Shown piece by piece: positions 11,801 through 22,698 of a stretch of 64,000 bases of DNA (position 1 is the first letter of the stretch; the number at the start of each line of letters is the position of its first letter). Where the stretch lies: contig NMRA01000506.1 in assembly GCA_002633005.1 (NCBI GenBank), forward strand, positions 158,276 through 222,275, read 5' to 3'. Below the pieces are notes generated by a model. That model did not search any database and was not told the origin of the DNA. It saw only the letters and a list, made by a program, of their open reading frames with translations. This DNA comes from Phoronis australis. Its lineage: Eukaryota; Phoronida; Phoronidae. The position numbers and the translations under genes were made by a program.

Positions 11801-11885
11801 ACGGTGCACCACGAGCCATAACACTGGCATATCAGTAAGGCAATCAAAAACTGTATATAAAGCCGAGACCGAGAGAGGCCTAAAT
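11782..11885 (+). promoter_or_regulatory. CCAAT- and TATA-box-like pair
   Basis: An inverted CCAAT box (GATTGGTCA, ~11780) lies ~70 bases upstream of TATATAAAG (~11853), close to typical core-promoter spacing. Initiation would be near 11885. The CCAAT part is within a family D repeat. No supported coding exon follows, so this is only a candidate. Confidence 0.2.
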
Positions 11886-11959
11886 GCTGATGCAGTGGAA
11901 TGCAAGTTGAATGAAAAAATCAGAAAACAAATACATCTAATGACTCGATAAGTGCATTA

Positions 11960-13669
11960 AATATATAAATTTGAAGCCTCTGAATCAAAATTCACATTTG
12001 CACCCAGTGACAGTTGACATTTGAAATCTGATTGGATTACATGGCTTTGGATAGTAATGCCTCTGATTGGCATGTAGGTTTACTCGGGTCCACCAAAGTG
12101 GAAAAGCATGCCCGTAAGAGAAATAACATTTTTCAAAATTACACGTCCGTAATGTACTAATTGACCTCTTCCAGTGCACTTTGGAATATAAAAATAATAC
12201 TGGTGAACGACTTATTATTCCGTGAAATTTCAAAGAGTGATCTCCGGAATAAGATAAAAACCATAGAAAAGCACTCTGCGCTGGTATACACAGAGTAATG
12301 AAAACTGCATGAAATTTGTCTTCTGTCAAAGAATTTTGTAAAGAGGAGTATGGCAAATGCAGGCCAGACTTAAAGTGGGACTTGCAGGCTAATTCTTTAT
12401 CTCTGTGATTTCTTGGGCAAATTAGTTAGAAACACAGCATACAGCGACGATGTAAATATGAAGTAGGTTAAAAATTGCCAAATGTTTTTAAGAATGAGTT
12501 TTGTAGCGAAAATGAACAGCCACAAATCACTGAACATTCCAGTAAGTATTGTGACATGGTGTTGGGAATAGCACGGCATGATGCGGGCTATATCACTGAG
12601 CCCCAAGGTACGTCATTAGAGCAAAGGTCACCCATTTGCAGAATTTTTTGTTTTCACATTTACAAATTGTCAGTGAATACAACTGCACTTTGTTTAGTAC
12701 AGATTATGTTAAAGTAGAATTTTTTGTTTAGTTCCTGCTATGCATCAGAATAGGATAAGACTTGGATAATTGTCTATGCTCATGAGCTTATCAAATGAAA
12801 ATCAATTATTAATCTTACAGGTTCTACACATTTTACTGCAATTAATACTGAATTTGAAAAGTCAACAGTGACAGTACCTCACAAGAATATGACATACATT
12901 GTTTAGGGTAACAAATGCTGCAATTTACAAGCAACACAGTTTACACTACAGTATTTTGGGTGAATGGGCTTGTATTGCAAACAATAAGGGGCTGCTATTT
13001 ACCTCAAAGTCAAATTGCCAAAGCAACACTTGGCAGAGCAAAACACTCATTTCAGTTGGCAACACCCAAAACCAACCCCTCCTTAATGAGAGTCTCCACA
13101 GGGAAAAGAAATGAATTTTAATGTGGCCTTCAATGAATCTTCACCTAAAGTGAAGGACAAACATTCAAGATAGCTATCTGTGTCCAATCCTCAGTCTATA
13201 ATGACCTAGATGTCTCACAGACTCCAGAAAGATAACACTACATGATGTTTGAGAGAAATAGACAAAGAGAAGAAATAGCGAATATTAGGAATTTTTAATA
13301 AAAAGTGGGAATGTGTGAACGCCTCTTAACAAGCTCCAACCTGGAGTAAAATAAAGAATTTCTTTAATTGTCACCTACTTTTTAAACAATGTATAGGGAC
13401 ATATTAAAGCAAGGGGACGAAACACTCATTCTGTGCAATATTCCACACTTTCAGTACGTTATAACGTACATCCAGGGTATATAAAGTTAAGCTCGTGTAA
13501 TGTAATTCCCTCCAAATGTGACCCTCGTCTTTTTGAATGGAATTTGAAAGATTGAACGAGGATATTAGCCAAGGTACTGATATTACCCATTGACGAATAT
13601 TGTGCGGTATGAGTCATTTGCGAGGCATCACTGTTTTGGTACTACAAGTTTAAAAATAAAATAAATAAA
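11960..13669. other. No recognisable feature
   Basis: Short open frames at 11985-12356 (minus), 12397-12606 (minus) and 12899-13121 (plus) show no domain. No repeat boundaries were found. Confidence 0.3.
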
Positions 13670-14060
13670 TATCAACCTGTTCCCGGTAAGAACAAAAAAC
13701 AAGCAGACAGGAGTACTAAAAATGAAATTACGAAAACCAGTATGAAACATATTTAAAACCACCGTTCCTTTGGGAAGTGGCCCTTGGTCAAGATAAACAC
13801 AAATTAACTTTTTTAGTCATTTTGAAATATTCAAATGTTACAAGTTAAAACTACTCACCACAGCTACAGGTTGTAACTCTGTGCAAATGCCAGAGGAAAC
13901 TTATTTGGGTGTAACAACCACCATTGTTGAGACAGTACTGCTACTATTACCTTTCCACTTCATTAGCTCAGATCTACATCAATACAAAGAGCGTGCTGAA
14001 TAGGCATCATAAAAGTTGCCTGGAATCTGAGGGGTGACCAGTGTAAGTGAGAAATTGACC
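13670..14060 (-). repeat. Interspersed repeat (family E), copy 1
   Basis: Reverse complement of the copy at 56280-56690. Long shared blocks, read on the minus strand, are 'ttacactggtcacc', 'tattcagca', 'tttgtattgatgtagatctg', 'agctaatgaagtgg', 'agtagttttaactt', 'aaagttaatttg' and 'ctcctgtct'. The GTGAGT after GTAGCTGTG near 13862 looks like a splice donor, but it is only part of this repeat. Confidence 0.7.
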
Positions 14061-14069
14061 TATTGCCAG

Positions 14070-14225
14070 GATTTTGAGTGGTGGCACAACTGACCATTTA
14101 GAACGCAGCATTATTGACGCACCTTCGTTTCCAAGCCGCCATTTTACCCAACAAACAACATGTTGCCGTTGTTAGTCAACATTACGTAAGGGGGCGGAGT
14201 TTCTGATAGGTCAATTCTCCACATG
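14070..14225 (-). repeat. Interspersed repeat (family D), copy 2
   Basis: Reverse complement of 11645-11800, with the blocks 'gaccta(t)c', 'aaactccgccccctt', 'taaaatggcggcttggaaa', 'cgaaggtgcgtcaa' and 'cgttctaaatggtcag'. It adjoins family E copy 1, so D and E may be parts of one longer element. Confidence 0.55.
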
Positions 14226-14253
14226 AAGACATCTTGATTAAAATGAACGAAAG

Positions 14254-14412
14254 ATGCCACATTATTTTCCTGTGGAATCCATTGCCCAAGCTGATATTAG
14301 TGGAATGGACGAACTTTGTGCCCAACAAGCTTTGGCACAAAGGGTGCGAGCAGTGGGTCACATGACATTTGAATGGCCTAGATTAGAACTGAAACCATTC
14401 TTCAGCAACTGA
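14254..14412 (+). CDS. Unrecognised 52-codon open reading frame
   Basis: ATG at 14254 opens a frame starting MPHYFPVESIAQADISGMDE and ending ELKPFFSN before TGA. An in-frame TAA lies 15 bases upstream of the ATG. The composition is protein-like, but the frame is short, no family is recognised and no splice sites are clear. It may be a small gene, an exon or chance. Confidence 0.2.
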   Translation: MPHYFPVESIAQADISGMDELCAQQALAQRVRAVGHMTFEWPRLELKPFFSN

Positions 14413-14980
14413 CACAGGAGTATGAGTCTACCAATAATTTTTACCCTCCTCAGAGCTGTATGAACTATTCGAAATGATAAAATGGAGAAATCAGCTTTTA
14501 TGAAATGTACTGAATCCACCAGTTATCAGAAATTAGAATAAACGGGTTTGAATAATTGATAAAGTATTAATGAAGTACACCATTGATAACATGGTTTTAA
14601 CGATGAAGTGGCCAATGCCGTTGCTTTGACAATGTAGGGTCACCTGGGCAGAGGATATACTAATAGCCCGCCCAGTGTTTCCACAAAGTACAGCATTAAC
14701 TCCAGATGTGCTAGTAACAAAACCCGCAGTAAATTTCTTTTAATACTTCATTTTATTGAGACAAATAGAATGACATTCAATTAGAAGTTGGATTATGCGC
14801 ACTGAATGAGCCACACCAAGTAATCAACAGGAATGGACTACAAACTGATTGAAAGTCACAGACAACAAAATAACAGTGTGAGATGAAGTGATTAAATAAC
14901 AGACCTCATCATTCATCCAAGTGAAGTGCTGACATGGCAAAATTGTTAATGCAGTCCTTTGGAAAAAAATTCTTGTCATA
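14413..14980. other. No recognisable feature
   Basis: AT-rich spacer ending at the TA that flanks the next MITE. Confidence 0.3.
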
Positions 14981-15196
14981 CAGGGTGACCAAAAACAAAC
15001 CTATAAAAATTTCAATTAAACGGACAAAAATTATAGTCATTTGTTGCAATGTTGACCGCGCTTAAACCTTGGTTAAGTTTGATCTGACCACGAGATATTT
15101 TAACAAAACGAGTCAGTTTGCATCAATTTTTGTTCTTTTCACTAGAATATGGAATGATAAACAAAATTGTGTGGGTTGGTTGTTTGGATCACCCTG
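14981..15196. mobile_element. Tc1/mariner-like MITE flanked by TA
   Basis: The element begins CAGGGTGACCAAAAACAAAC and ends with the near-inverse GTTTGGATCACCCTG. TA flanks both sides (14979-14980 and 15197-15198), the target duplication expected for Tc1/mariner-type transposition. At 216 bp it has no room for a transposase, so it would need one in trans. The family follows from the TA duplication and CAGGGTG ends, not from a protein match. Confidence 0.7.
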
Positions 15197-15474
15197 TACT
15201 ATCCCAGGGTAGTGGAATCTGATACAGTTTTTGTCATGAAGAACCCTTGAAAAATGTCCAAATTTGACACTGGAACATACTTTTAAAATTTGTTAGGCGT
15301 CCATTTTTCAGGAGAATCTAATCTTGTCCTAATCACGAAAGAAAATAGAATCTTTTGATATTGAAAAATACAAGTTAAATATCAATGGTCCTTTCTGTTG
15401 TTACGCTTCGTTAGGGTAAAAAGTCTCCAGTATGAGACAATATCTAGAATTTCCCTTTTTTCGCGAAACATGCT
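15197..15474. other. No recognisable feature
   Basis: Spacer between the TA-flanked MITE and the duplicated segment. Nothing identified. Confidence 0.3.
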
Positions 15475-16625
15475 CGGCAAAGAAATAAGACAAGAATCGG
15501 GGGGGGAGGGGGTAAGCGGACTTGAGCCAGTCGTCAAATCAAGAAGAAAAGTTCGAACCACGGCATAAATATGTGATAAAACGTCACAAAACAGCGATGT
15601 TTCAGTTCATTCTTAAACGACCCCTTAACCAACTTTGTGGTGGAAAAAAAATTATTTTACATGCAAGATGTCCAGATTATATCCTATTATAATATCGCCT
15701 ACACTATCGCCCTGCGTCATGGTCGGTGCCGCTGTTTGCGCGCAATGTTCCGGCAGGCAATCTTGACTTGGAATAGGACGTCAAGTAATATAACGGCTTC
15801 TTTCAATATGCGTCTCGTTTTTAATGGCCAAAGATAGCGTCGGGATTCAGCACACACGTAGGGCCTACGTATGAGTAACCTGTCAATCACGTGTTGGTGT
15901 CAAGGTAACATGCACTCAGTGTGGGAACTTACGCATGTGCACCACTACAAAGTTACACATCAAAAGAGAACAGCGACAGTCATAAGTAACAGAAACCGGG
16001 GTGACACTGTACTTTTAAGCTGTTGCTAGGAAAGACCCAGTGCTTTACGATATTCCTCCGTTCCAGTGTCCCCCAAAATTGCGATGTCAAGTCTACTTCG
16101 ACATTTTTCGGCTCGATGTTCCCGAGTGTGCCATGCCCGGGCCCTTAGCTAGCTGCGTGCACCTCCTTCCAACTATCGCCAATTTTCAGTCAGTCTGCGT
16201 CGTAGATCTTTCAGGCTCAAATGGTAAGAATTTTGTTCAGGCTGAAACTGGCCAATGTAGAAACAAAATTATTCTGGATGGCTAAAAAGGGAATATAGAA
16301 GCGATAATTCACACAGTCAGGCGGGGGTTGATGCAAGATGTAGTAAAGAACATCCAGCAACATTAATTAAATATATATTTTATCTGATGCTCTGCAGACG
16401 GAAACTCAGCGCGGCAGCCAGCGTCGCTGAAAGCGGAGGTATTGACGCTGGCGGGGTTCTTATACTTTGCAAACATGGGAAGAAAATAAAACGACAAAAA
16501 CGTTGATGTATTATATTTTGAAGTAAGTCCATGACCCGGGACAATAATTCGTTACTTGTATTGTAATTCACATTGCCAAACCGCCGTCCCGGAGGCCCAG
16601 CGTCGTTGCGCTCTTTGTGATCATC
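15475..16625 (+). repeat. Diverged ~1.1 kb repeated segment (family F), copy 1
   Basis: Colinear with 47740-47790 plus 51290-52965. Shared blocks in order include 'taagcggac', 'gagccagtcgtcaa', 'ggcataaatatg', 'cactgtttgcgcg/ccgctgtttgcgcg', 'ggctcgatgttcc', 'gcgccaatttt/tcgccaattttca', 'tttttcaggctcaa', 'gaattttgtt', 'aaacaaaattatt', 'acatgggaagaaaataaaa' and 'aattcacattgccaaacc'. Both copies have more CpG than the surroundings. No frame is conserved between them, so I do not call a gene. A G-tract (eight G, A, five G) lies at ~15500. Confidence 0.7.
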
Positions 16626-16659
16626 ATCTGTATCTAAAAGTCGAGAATCGCACGTTTCT

Positions 16660-16858
16660 TAACACTGGGCGCTAAATCTTCAATCTTAAAAAGTCAGGGA
16701 TAGGCGCTTAACCGAAAGGTGGGCGCTTAACTGGAAATCTTCAAAAATCACAGACTGGGGCAGTTAACCGAGCAGTGTGCGGTTAAATCGAAAATCCACC
16801 TTAAGTAGGGGATGGGCAGTTAACTTAGCATGGGCGTTAACCCGAACGTTTACGGTAA
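16660..16858 (+). repeat. TTAACC-rich repeat (family G), copy 1
   Basis: Repeated 'gggcgcttaaccga', 'gggcagttaac' and 'gcggttaa' units end in 'gttaacccgaacg', 'tttacggta'. The reverse complement of this end (TACCGTAAACATTCGGGTTAA) starts the copy at 43335, and a related end lies at ~44390-44410. Within the unit the GGGCGNTTAACC phrase recurs about every 25-45 bases. Confidence 0.55.
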
Positions 16859-17618
16859 ATACAGATGTGCAAGTCTATTAAGTAATCAACTCGTTCTTGG
16901 ATTCCGTGACCTACCAGTCCTCAGGTAGCGGTACATCGTGACGTGGGCATAATCTTGGCAGTATATTAACCTGTCACAAAACAGATTAGTGTGTTAATGA
17001 GTTTAGGCCACCTTAGCATGTAAAACCCATACGCGATTACAACTTAGGCTTGGAATTCCAGGCAGATTGGACGTCTGATCTGCCAAACCAAAAAATAAAC
17101 TCACATGCGCCAGACATTTCATCAGCATTGTGAATCATCCCATCAGAAATCAAACATCTCATAAAAACTCTACGTTGGCACACAGTGTTTGTCAAATCAC
17201 AAATTTTCAAATTGAGAAATTTTCATTTCTGATAAGTTTTACTGAAGGGTCTACCACAGAAAAGTGATGGCTTTGTGTTTCTTGATTAGAAATAAGGCAA
17301 TTTTTTACTTCATAAAACAAATGTTACTTCAGACATCATTAAAATCCACACTTTCTAGTAACCAAATGTTATTTGGTTAAAAATGGCAAGCGTGACTTGG
17401 TGCGTTAGTGTTAGAGCCCTTTGGTACTGAGTTTAATTCCCTACTAAAGGTACGTCAGCGTAAACAGAAAAATTAATCGAGCATTCCCATGAGCTTTGGT
17501 ACATAACCAACATCAAAGTTATTGCTAAGTGATAACAGAATCTATGAACTTATTGCACATAACAAGTATTGTCTAATTTTTTAAACATGAAGTTAATTAC
17601 ATATTTGGAGGATAACAC
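16859..17618. other. No recognisable feature
   Basis: AT-rich spacer without coding or repeat signals that I could identify. Confidence 0.3.
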
Positions 17619-18029
17619 CTGGGCCCGGGTTCTAATCTTTTTACTCGAAATGGAACTCGAAATTACGTTTCAAATTGGCATTTTCTACTCTACTTTTGTG
17701 TGAACTCAAGATATGTGCCTATTATTCTATGATCAAAGTACATAATGACTTAGGTGGATGATTTTTTAGTCCTAGTTTGCAGTTGATAAACCCAACATTA
17801 AGGCTAAAAGTTCGAGTCTGAACTCGAAATTTCGAGTTTTTACTCGAGTTTGTAGCACGAATATAAGGACCATCAAATGCACACTTGGACTAGAAACTCA
17901 GATGCGAAACTATAATGTATTCGAGCACAGTCTAATTACCACTTATCTTGAGTTTGCACAAAAGTAGCAAAGAAATTGCCAAAAATAATTTCAAGTTCGT
18001 TTCGAATACAAAGATTAGAACAGGATGCC
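17619..18029. mobile_element. Foldback MITE (family H), copy 1
   Basis: Long imperfect terminal inverted repeats. The left arm is GGGTTCTAATCTTTTTACTC then 'gaaatggaactcgaaatta', and the right arm is its near inverse ending 'tttcgaatacaaagattaga'. The inner arms also pair ('tgtgaactcaagatatgtg' with 'cacttatcttgagtttgc'). A second copy with the same arms is at 36188-36596. There is no coding capacity. Confidence 0.7.
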
Positions 18030-18814
18030 ATGAAAAGAAATGCTTAAGGTAGTCAAAGTGATGAATTTCTGCACAAAACATTTACACAGTTTTCATGTCA
18101 ACAAAACATATGTCATTGTTGATAGCGACATCTGGCAACAGCTCTGACGACACCAAAATTAATAAATGCCACTGAAGAGACCCATCAACACTCCATTGAT
18201 AAATCCACCTGTTTATAATGAATTGAACTTGTGATTTCAACTTCAGTATAAGATGGGATTTAAGAATTATCCGTCTGACTCTCCGGGGCTTAAACACGAA
18301 AGTGTCAACGATAGCGGAAAACTGTCGTTAGTATTCCACATAAACAGAACTATAAGACCATCATTAAAATATTCTGTTTTTTCCTCAAGTGAGTAAAAAT
18401 TCTGTTTTTAAAATTGAAAAAATAGCTCTTTCGTCAGTTGCATGAAATAAAATATTTTGAGTCACACATATTTATAGTTGGCATTACACAGGGAAACAGA
18501 TCTTACTTTAACTTAGGGCTTATGGAAATTTGTTCTTATTGTCAGAGAAGACAACTAATTTGTATTAAAGTTAGATATAAGAAGAAAATGTCTGCATTTT
18601 AGTACAGGCAATTGCATTAAGGGAAACTAATAAAAACCTGTGTTCAATAGAGTCTCACCTTGTTTTGTACGTGAGGACAAATCATGCAAAATCATGCAAT
18701 TATAAAGCGTGAGTCTGCGAAAGGTGTGAATGGTGATAATAACAGCTCTAATGTTAACACCTGTCAAGTGCAGTGCCCGATTAATACTTAGGCTATACGC
18801 TATATGTTCATCTG
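18030..18814. other. No recognisable feature
   Basis: AT-rich spacer. The minus-strand open frame at 18082-18297 has no recognised motif. Confidence 0.3.
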
Positions 18815-18975
18815 AGGGGAAATGTGCTGTACATTCTAAGACGGGAATTTTTTCGGATGAGGGAAAAATCTATATCCAGCTGCTATCGCCACCAGTTTTA
18901 CTGGTCGTCACCAATACCACATCCCCCTGGCCACCAATTTTACTGGTCGTCACCAATACCACACCCCCCTGGCCC
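18815..18975 (+). repeat. GGGGAA-type repeat (family I) plus a 42 bp tandem duplication
   Basis: The first ~70 bases ('gaggggaaatgtgctgtac', 'acgggaattttttcggatga', 'aaaaatctatatcc') match 61655-61725. They are followed by two head-to-tail 42 bp units at about 18889-18930 and 18931-18972, both reading CCACCARTTTTACTGGTCGT then CACCAATACCACAYCCCCCT. The units differ at few positions, so the tandem duplication is recent. Confidence 0.65.
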
Positions 18976-19074
18976 TGCCTAAAGTAGCCAAATTAACTCG
19001 TCGCCTTATATACTGAGCAGACTACGCAACAGGCCATGCGGCTTTTCCTTGGAATTGGACTAGCCTTCAGGGAT

Positions 19075-19215
19075 GTCAGGTAGTGAACCTGGCACTGCTA
19101 TGAATGACTTTCTTGGCTCAATACTATGTGATCACCCCTGCAATTGTAATTAATTATGCCTGATTCTGTTCTCCACATTGAGGCTGCAAACACTGGAAGT
19201 GGAAAGGCGTAACTG
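19075..19215 (-). repeat. Interspersed repeat (family C), copy 2
   Basis: Reverse complement of 8490-8620 (blocks listed there). The minus-strand open frame across it ends CSLNVENRIRHN, and copy 1 encodes a similar CSLDVEERIRIGLL. The repeat may therefore derive from a protein-coding element, which I cannot identify. Confidence 0.55.
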
Positions 19216-20097
19216 TGAAGTGAGGATTTTCGCAGCCTTTAAAGTCATCCGAGTCCGACGATCTGTGTGAGTTAAAAGTGATTGTAATTGTGAGGGAAAT
19301 TCTTTTAATAATTGGAGAGAAATTTTGGGTTTCACGAGAGGCAAAGTGCATAGAGGGCTCTGTATACAGAACTGTTTGTAAGTGTATCTCTGAAGTATTA
19401 TTATTTTGTTAGAAACTGTACTTTCGGCCTAAATGGCCTTAAAACTTTGAAATAAATAACAATTAGTCCGGACGTTGAATTAAAAATCTTGAGTTTGTGT
19501 GGTCATTTACTGGCTAATCTGTAGCCACTGGGGTCTACAATAATTCTGTGGTTGCAGGAATTGGCGGCGAGAGAATCTTTCGCCAACAAGAAAACTTCCA
19601 CCTTGTCATACCGGACTTGTCGACACTTAAGTTTAACTACCGCATTTTGTTTAACTACAGCATTTTATCAGGTAACTTGAAGACTTTTTTGAAAATCCAC
19701 GAAATTTTGGGTTACTTAAAACTTCTCAGCTTATTGTAGTCATTTTAGACGACAAATATGTGGCAAATCGTTATCATCCATTTTCGGGCCTTTTGATTTT
19801 CAATGGTTTTGGCAATAATTAAATCAACTAAATTTCTTTAGCCTAAGGTAAATATGTAAAAATGCGCACTTATTTTCATAATCTATGACAGAGAGCAAAA
19901 AGTGTCTTAGATTTTTATTTATCATCAAGCATCAGCTACCCATAAAAACTCGGAAATTGTTAAATAGAGACTGGATGGCTGGTATTTTCATTATTTGAGG
20001 GTGAATCAAACCTTTTTCACAAATCATTGATGTTAAAATGAGAGAGTCCCAGTTATTTTGACTGATGTACGCGCATGCAGTTTCAATTCGTTTTAGT
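19216..20097. other. No gene recognised
   Basis: Contains a GGCCTAAATGGCC-type palindrome and AAATAAATAA near 19420-19460 that resemble the 3' tail of a retrotransposon. No coding remnant is associated. Otherwise nothing. Confidence 0.25.
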
Positions 20098-20696
20098 TAC
20101 TTAGTTTCGTATTATTACATCTAGTTGTTTAATGCCCATTATAGATCCTCAAAATAAAAGACTTCTATGTTGTTGCTATTGTCAAATTTTTTATAAATAT
20201 CTTCATAATTCTCTATCTTCATTTTTCAACGCATTCAATTTAAAATCCTTGGGTCTGTTCATGAACATAACACTTAGGCAACATCTTCTACAAACTCTTC
20301 ATTGCATTAAATCATTTGCAGAAGATTCAATTGGGAATGCCTTACCTCATATAATTAAAGAACATACCTTAAGTGTTTCTCAAAAAAATTTTACCCATTC
20401 ATTTTATTCTGTTATAAATTATATTAAAAACGTTTGTTTTGAAAGTTATGAACTTGAGTGCACTTGTTTCCAACTGCTTTGTGCGTAACTATTTTCCGTT
20501 AGCTCTCCTAGTATTTTTACATGTAGTTTTAACTTGCATTATCACCTAATTTTATAATTCTGATTTAGCTGAAATGTTGTTGTTTTTCTCTGGTGACTCC
20601 GTGGTCAGCGTTCACGGAGTCTCCATAGGCTTTGTGTTAATTGTATCTTTGTCTTAACGTGAATAAAGTGTATTACTACAACTGCTACTGCTACTT
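20098..20696 (+). mobile_element. Probable 3' end of a 5'-truncated non-LTR retrotransposon
   Basis: A 118-codon open frame (20132-20488) is followed by ~200 bases holding a stem-loop, GACTCCGTG ... CACGGAGTC (~20599-20623), a polyadenylation-like AATAAA, and a terminal microsatellite-like tail (ACTACAACTGCTACTGCTAC). A coding end, short 3' UTR, stem-loop and simple-repeat tail are the layout expected of CR1/L2-type elements. The peptide (DPQNKRLLCCCYCQIFYKYL at its start) sits where the RT C-terminus would be, but I cannot match it firmly to a family. Confidence 0.5.
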
Positions 20697-21170
20697 CACT
20701 GACAAGGTTAGTATCGATGATCTCATCACTAGTTACAAATAAGCGCATGTATTTCAACTTCACATAGTGTTATTGTTCTTTTGATGCAAGGCAACAACCT
20801 TGTTAAACATGTGATAGAAGCAACAGGAGTTCACCAACTCAAGTTTACATCAAGACTGACTAACACAAGCAAAAAAACAATTCAAAACCATACAACTCCT
20901 AATCAGTAACTTCCACTGCATGCAATATCCACAAAAACATTGTACTTCATGTGCGGGGAATTTTTGCTCTCAAATATGTTGTACTTCCGGTGGACGAAGC
21001 CCTCCGGTTTACAAGTTTTCTAAACAAAAGATTGCAGTTAGGACCTTGTGACTGCAAAGCGGGGCCCAGCATGTTGTGAGGTGAGCCCTAGTATGCTGTA
21101 GCTCAGTTGATGATCTGGAAAGCGTAAAAGTATACAAAAATTTCCAGGTTGACATCTGCACCCAGAGCAC
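20697..21170. other. No recognisable feature
   Basis: Spacer between the non-LTR tail and the HINE-2 cluster. Nothing identified. Confidence 0.3.
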
Positions 21171-21610
21171 TCAAATGAAAGTGACTTGAGAAGCAACACA
21201 AGGCAAACTCAAATAAAAAGTTAAAGGTGAGGTCGACAACAAAACCAAAAACATAAAAAACCACGCCCTCGCTGTATATTACTTACAGTTAATGATAAAC
21301 CATCAAAAGGGCATTGAGGAGCCAGTTAATGAGGTTATGAAATCAGATAACCTCAAAGAACTCGAGAATGGTAATAGGCAGCGAGAAACCAATAATGAAT
21401 GCAGATAGTTCATGAAGAGATCTATCATGGAGTTAGAGCTCCACAAACAAAATTCAAAAAATGGCTGTCAAAGCGACATCTAGCTTCAAAAGTCATCGAG
21501 TTTCATTGACTAGATAAACAATGTACATAAATTTCATGTCGATGCGTTCTCAAGCACAAATGTCATAGGTCAACAAAGTGCAGAATTAAGTCAACAAACG
21601 AACAGTCAAC
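21171..21610 (+). mobile_element. HINE-2 fragment with degenerate head
   Basis: Starts with 'caaatgaaagtgacttgag' and 'aagcaacacaaggcaaact', a diverged version of the HINE-2 head seen at 21612 and 54341. The body ('gagtttcattgac', 'cgagaatggtaat') is AT-rich and non-coding. No 3' hairpin is found before the next head, so it is truncated or nested. Confidence 0.45.
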
Positions 21611-21652
21611 TGAAAGTGCTCCGAGGAGCGAAACTTGGCGAAATTAACCAAA

Positions 21653-21895
21653 AAGATGACGATAAAGATGATGACGAAGATGACGAATATGACGACGATG
21701 GTGGTGAGGATGAACAAAAGAAGTAATAATAACATACACATGACGAACGTAGCAGTACGAAATCAGTAAGAAAAAGGCTATAGTCTTGAGCGACACTTGG
21801 CGAAATTAACGGAAAAGACAACGACGGAGATGATAACGAAGATGATGACGATGATGACGAATATGATGATGGTGGTGGCGATGATGAACAACATC
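21653..21895 (+). repeat. Two (GAT/GAC)-rich tracts in a ~165 bp tandem duplication
   Basis: Tracts at ~21655-21715 and ~21823-21890 each follow 'acttggcgaaattaac' and are followed by 'gaacaa', 'catatgacgaac' and 'atcagtaagaaa/atcaataagaaa'. The whole ~165 bp block is therefore duplicated. The tracts would encode poly-Asp/Glu on the plus strand, but the frames stop soon after. They are microsatellite, not gene. Confidence 0.65.
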
Positions 21896-22639
21896 ACAAC
21901 ATTCATATGACGAACTTAGATGTCATAAATCAATAAGAAATAGGCTACAGTCTAGTTCAATAGAAGATAAACCAACATCAATGCAGCAAGAGCGCTCAAC
22001 AAAGGAACAGCGTTATCAGAAAATCTCAAATAACTCAAAAAGTAGACGTCCTAGCAAAAAATGGAAAACATCTTCTGAAAGCCCATTCAAAATTCTATCT
22101 AAACTGATGGTATCGCCTAATTCCGTAAATTTTTCGAAAAAAAATGAAATTTTGCATTTTTTAAAAAGAAATTCAAAGTCAAGTAACTCGAAAACGGTAA
22201 GTCTGAGAAAAAATTGAAAGAATATACTTCAAAGAATCCACATGAAAAAATCACATCTTTTTCTCTTCCCGTTTAAAATCGCACTCCAGCACGACTGAAA
22301 ATGGGTCAACATGCGCCAGATTCGCCATCTTGAAAGCAACTTCTGGTTTTTCGGCTTTGTATAATAGCATGTTATAAGAAACTAATACCTGTAAAAATTC
22401 GAAGGAATTGGTCTTATAATGTGCCCTCTACAGGAGAAAACGTTTTTAGGCCAAAATCGAGGTGCGCATACGCGAGCGCCAATATTTCTGCCATCTTTAA
22501 CCGGAAGTAAACAATTTCCGGTATACTTGTAGAAAACTTCCGGTCCACTTACTATGCCGATTCTTAGCCTTTTACGTAAAAAATTGTAGCCTCCAGAAGA
22601 ATTTGAACCTTTAAATGAAAGCAAAATGGCCACCACAGC

Positions 22640-22651
22640 CGCCATCTTGGA
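22640..22651 (+). promoter_or_regulatory. YY1-type motif in HINE-2 core
   Basis: GCCGCCATCTTG matches the animal YY1 consensus (reverse complement of CAAGATGGCGGC). Related sequences occur in the other core units: TCGCCATCTTG at ~22326 and ACGCCATCTTG at ~23124. The match is to a known motif; binding is not shown. Confidence 0.45.
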
Positions 22652-22682
22652 TTCGATTTTGACGAAAAACAATAGGCTTCCA

Positions 22683-22698
22683 GTACTTCCGGAAGTAC
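22683..22698. promoter_or_regulatory. 16 bp palindrome with paired ETS-type sites
   Basis: GTACTTCCGGAAGTAC is a perfect palindrome containing two head-to-head CCGGAAGT sites, the consensus for ETS-family factors. It is inside the HINE-2 core, 30 bases from the YY1-type motif. Other CCGGAAGT/TTCCGG sites lie at ~22503, 22518 and 22541. Confidence 0.35.

Noticed and set aside
13862-13880. Apparent splice donor (GTAGCTGTG|GTGAGT, minus strand)
   Set aside because: Inside family E copy 1, with no open frame leading into it.
16040-16285. 81-codon plus-strand frame in family F copy 1
   Set aside because: The homologous part of copy 2 at 51.9-52.1 kb has insertions and stops in this frame, so coding constraint is not supported.
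19420-19460. GGCCTAAATGGCC plus AAATAAATAA as a retrotransposon tail
   Set aside because: No coding remnant or second copy to support it.
21606-21821. Ser-rich minus-strand frame (SSSPPSSSYSSSSSSSLSSS)
   Set aside because: It is the complement of a GAT/GAC microsatellite. Low complexity, no start context.
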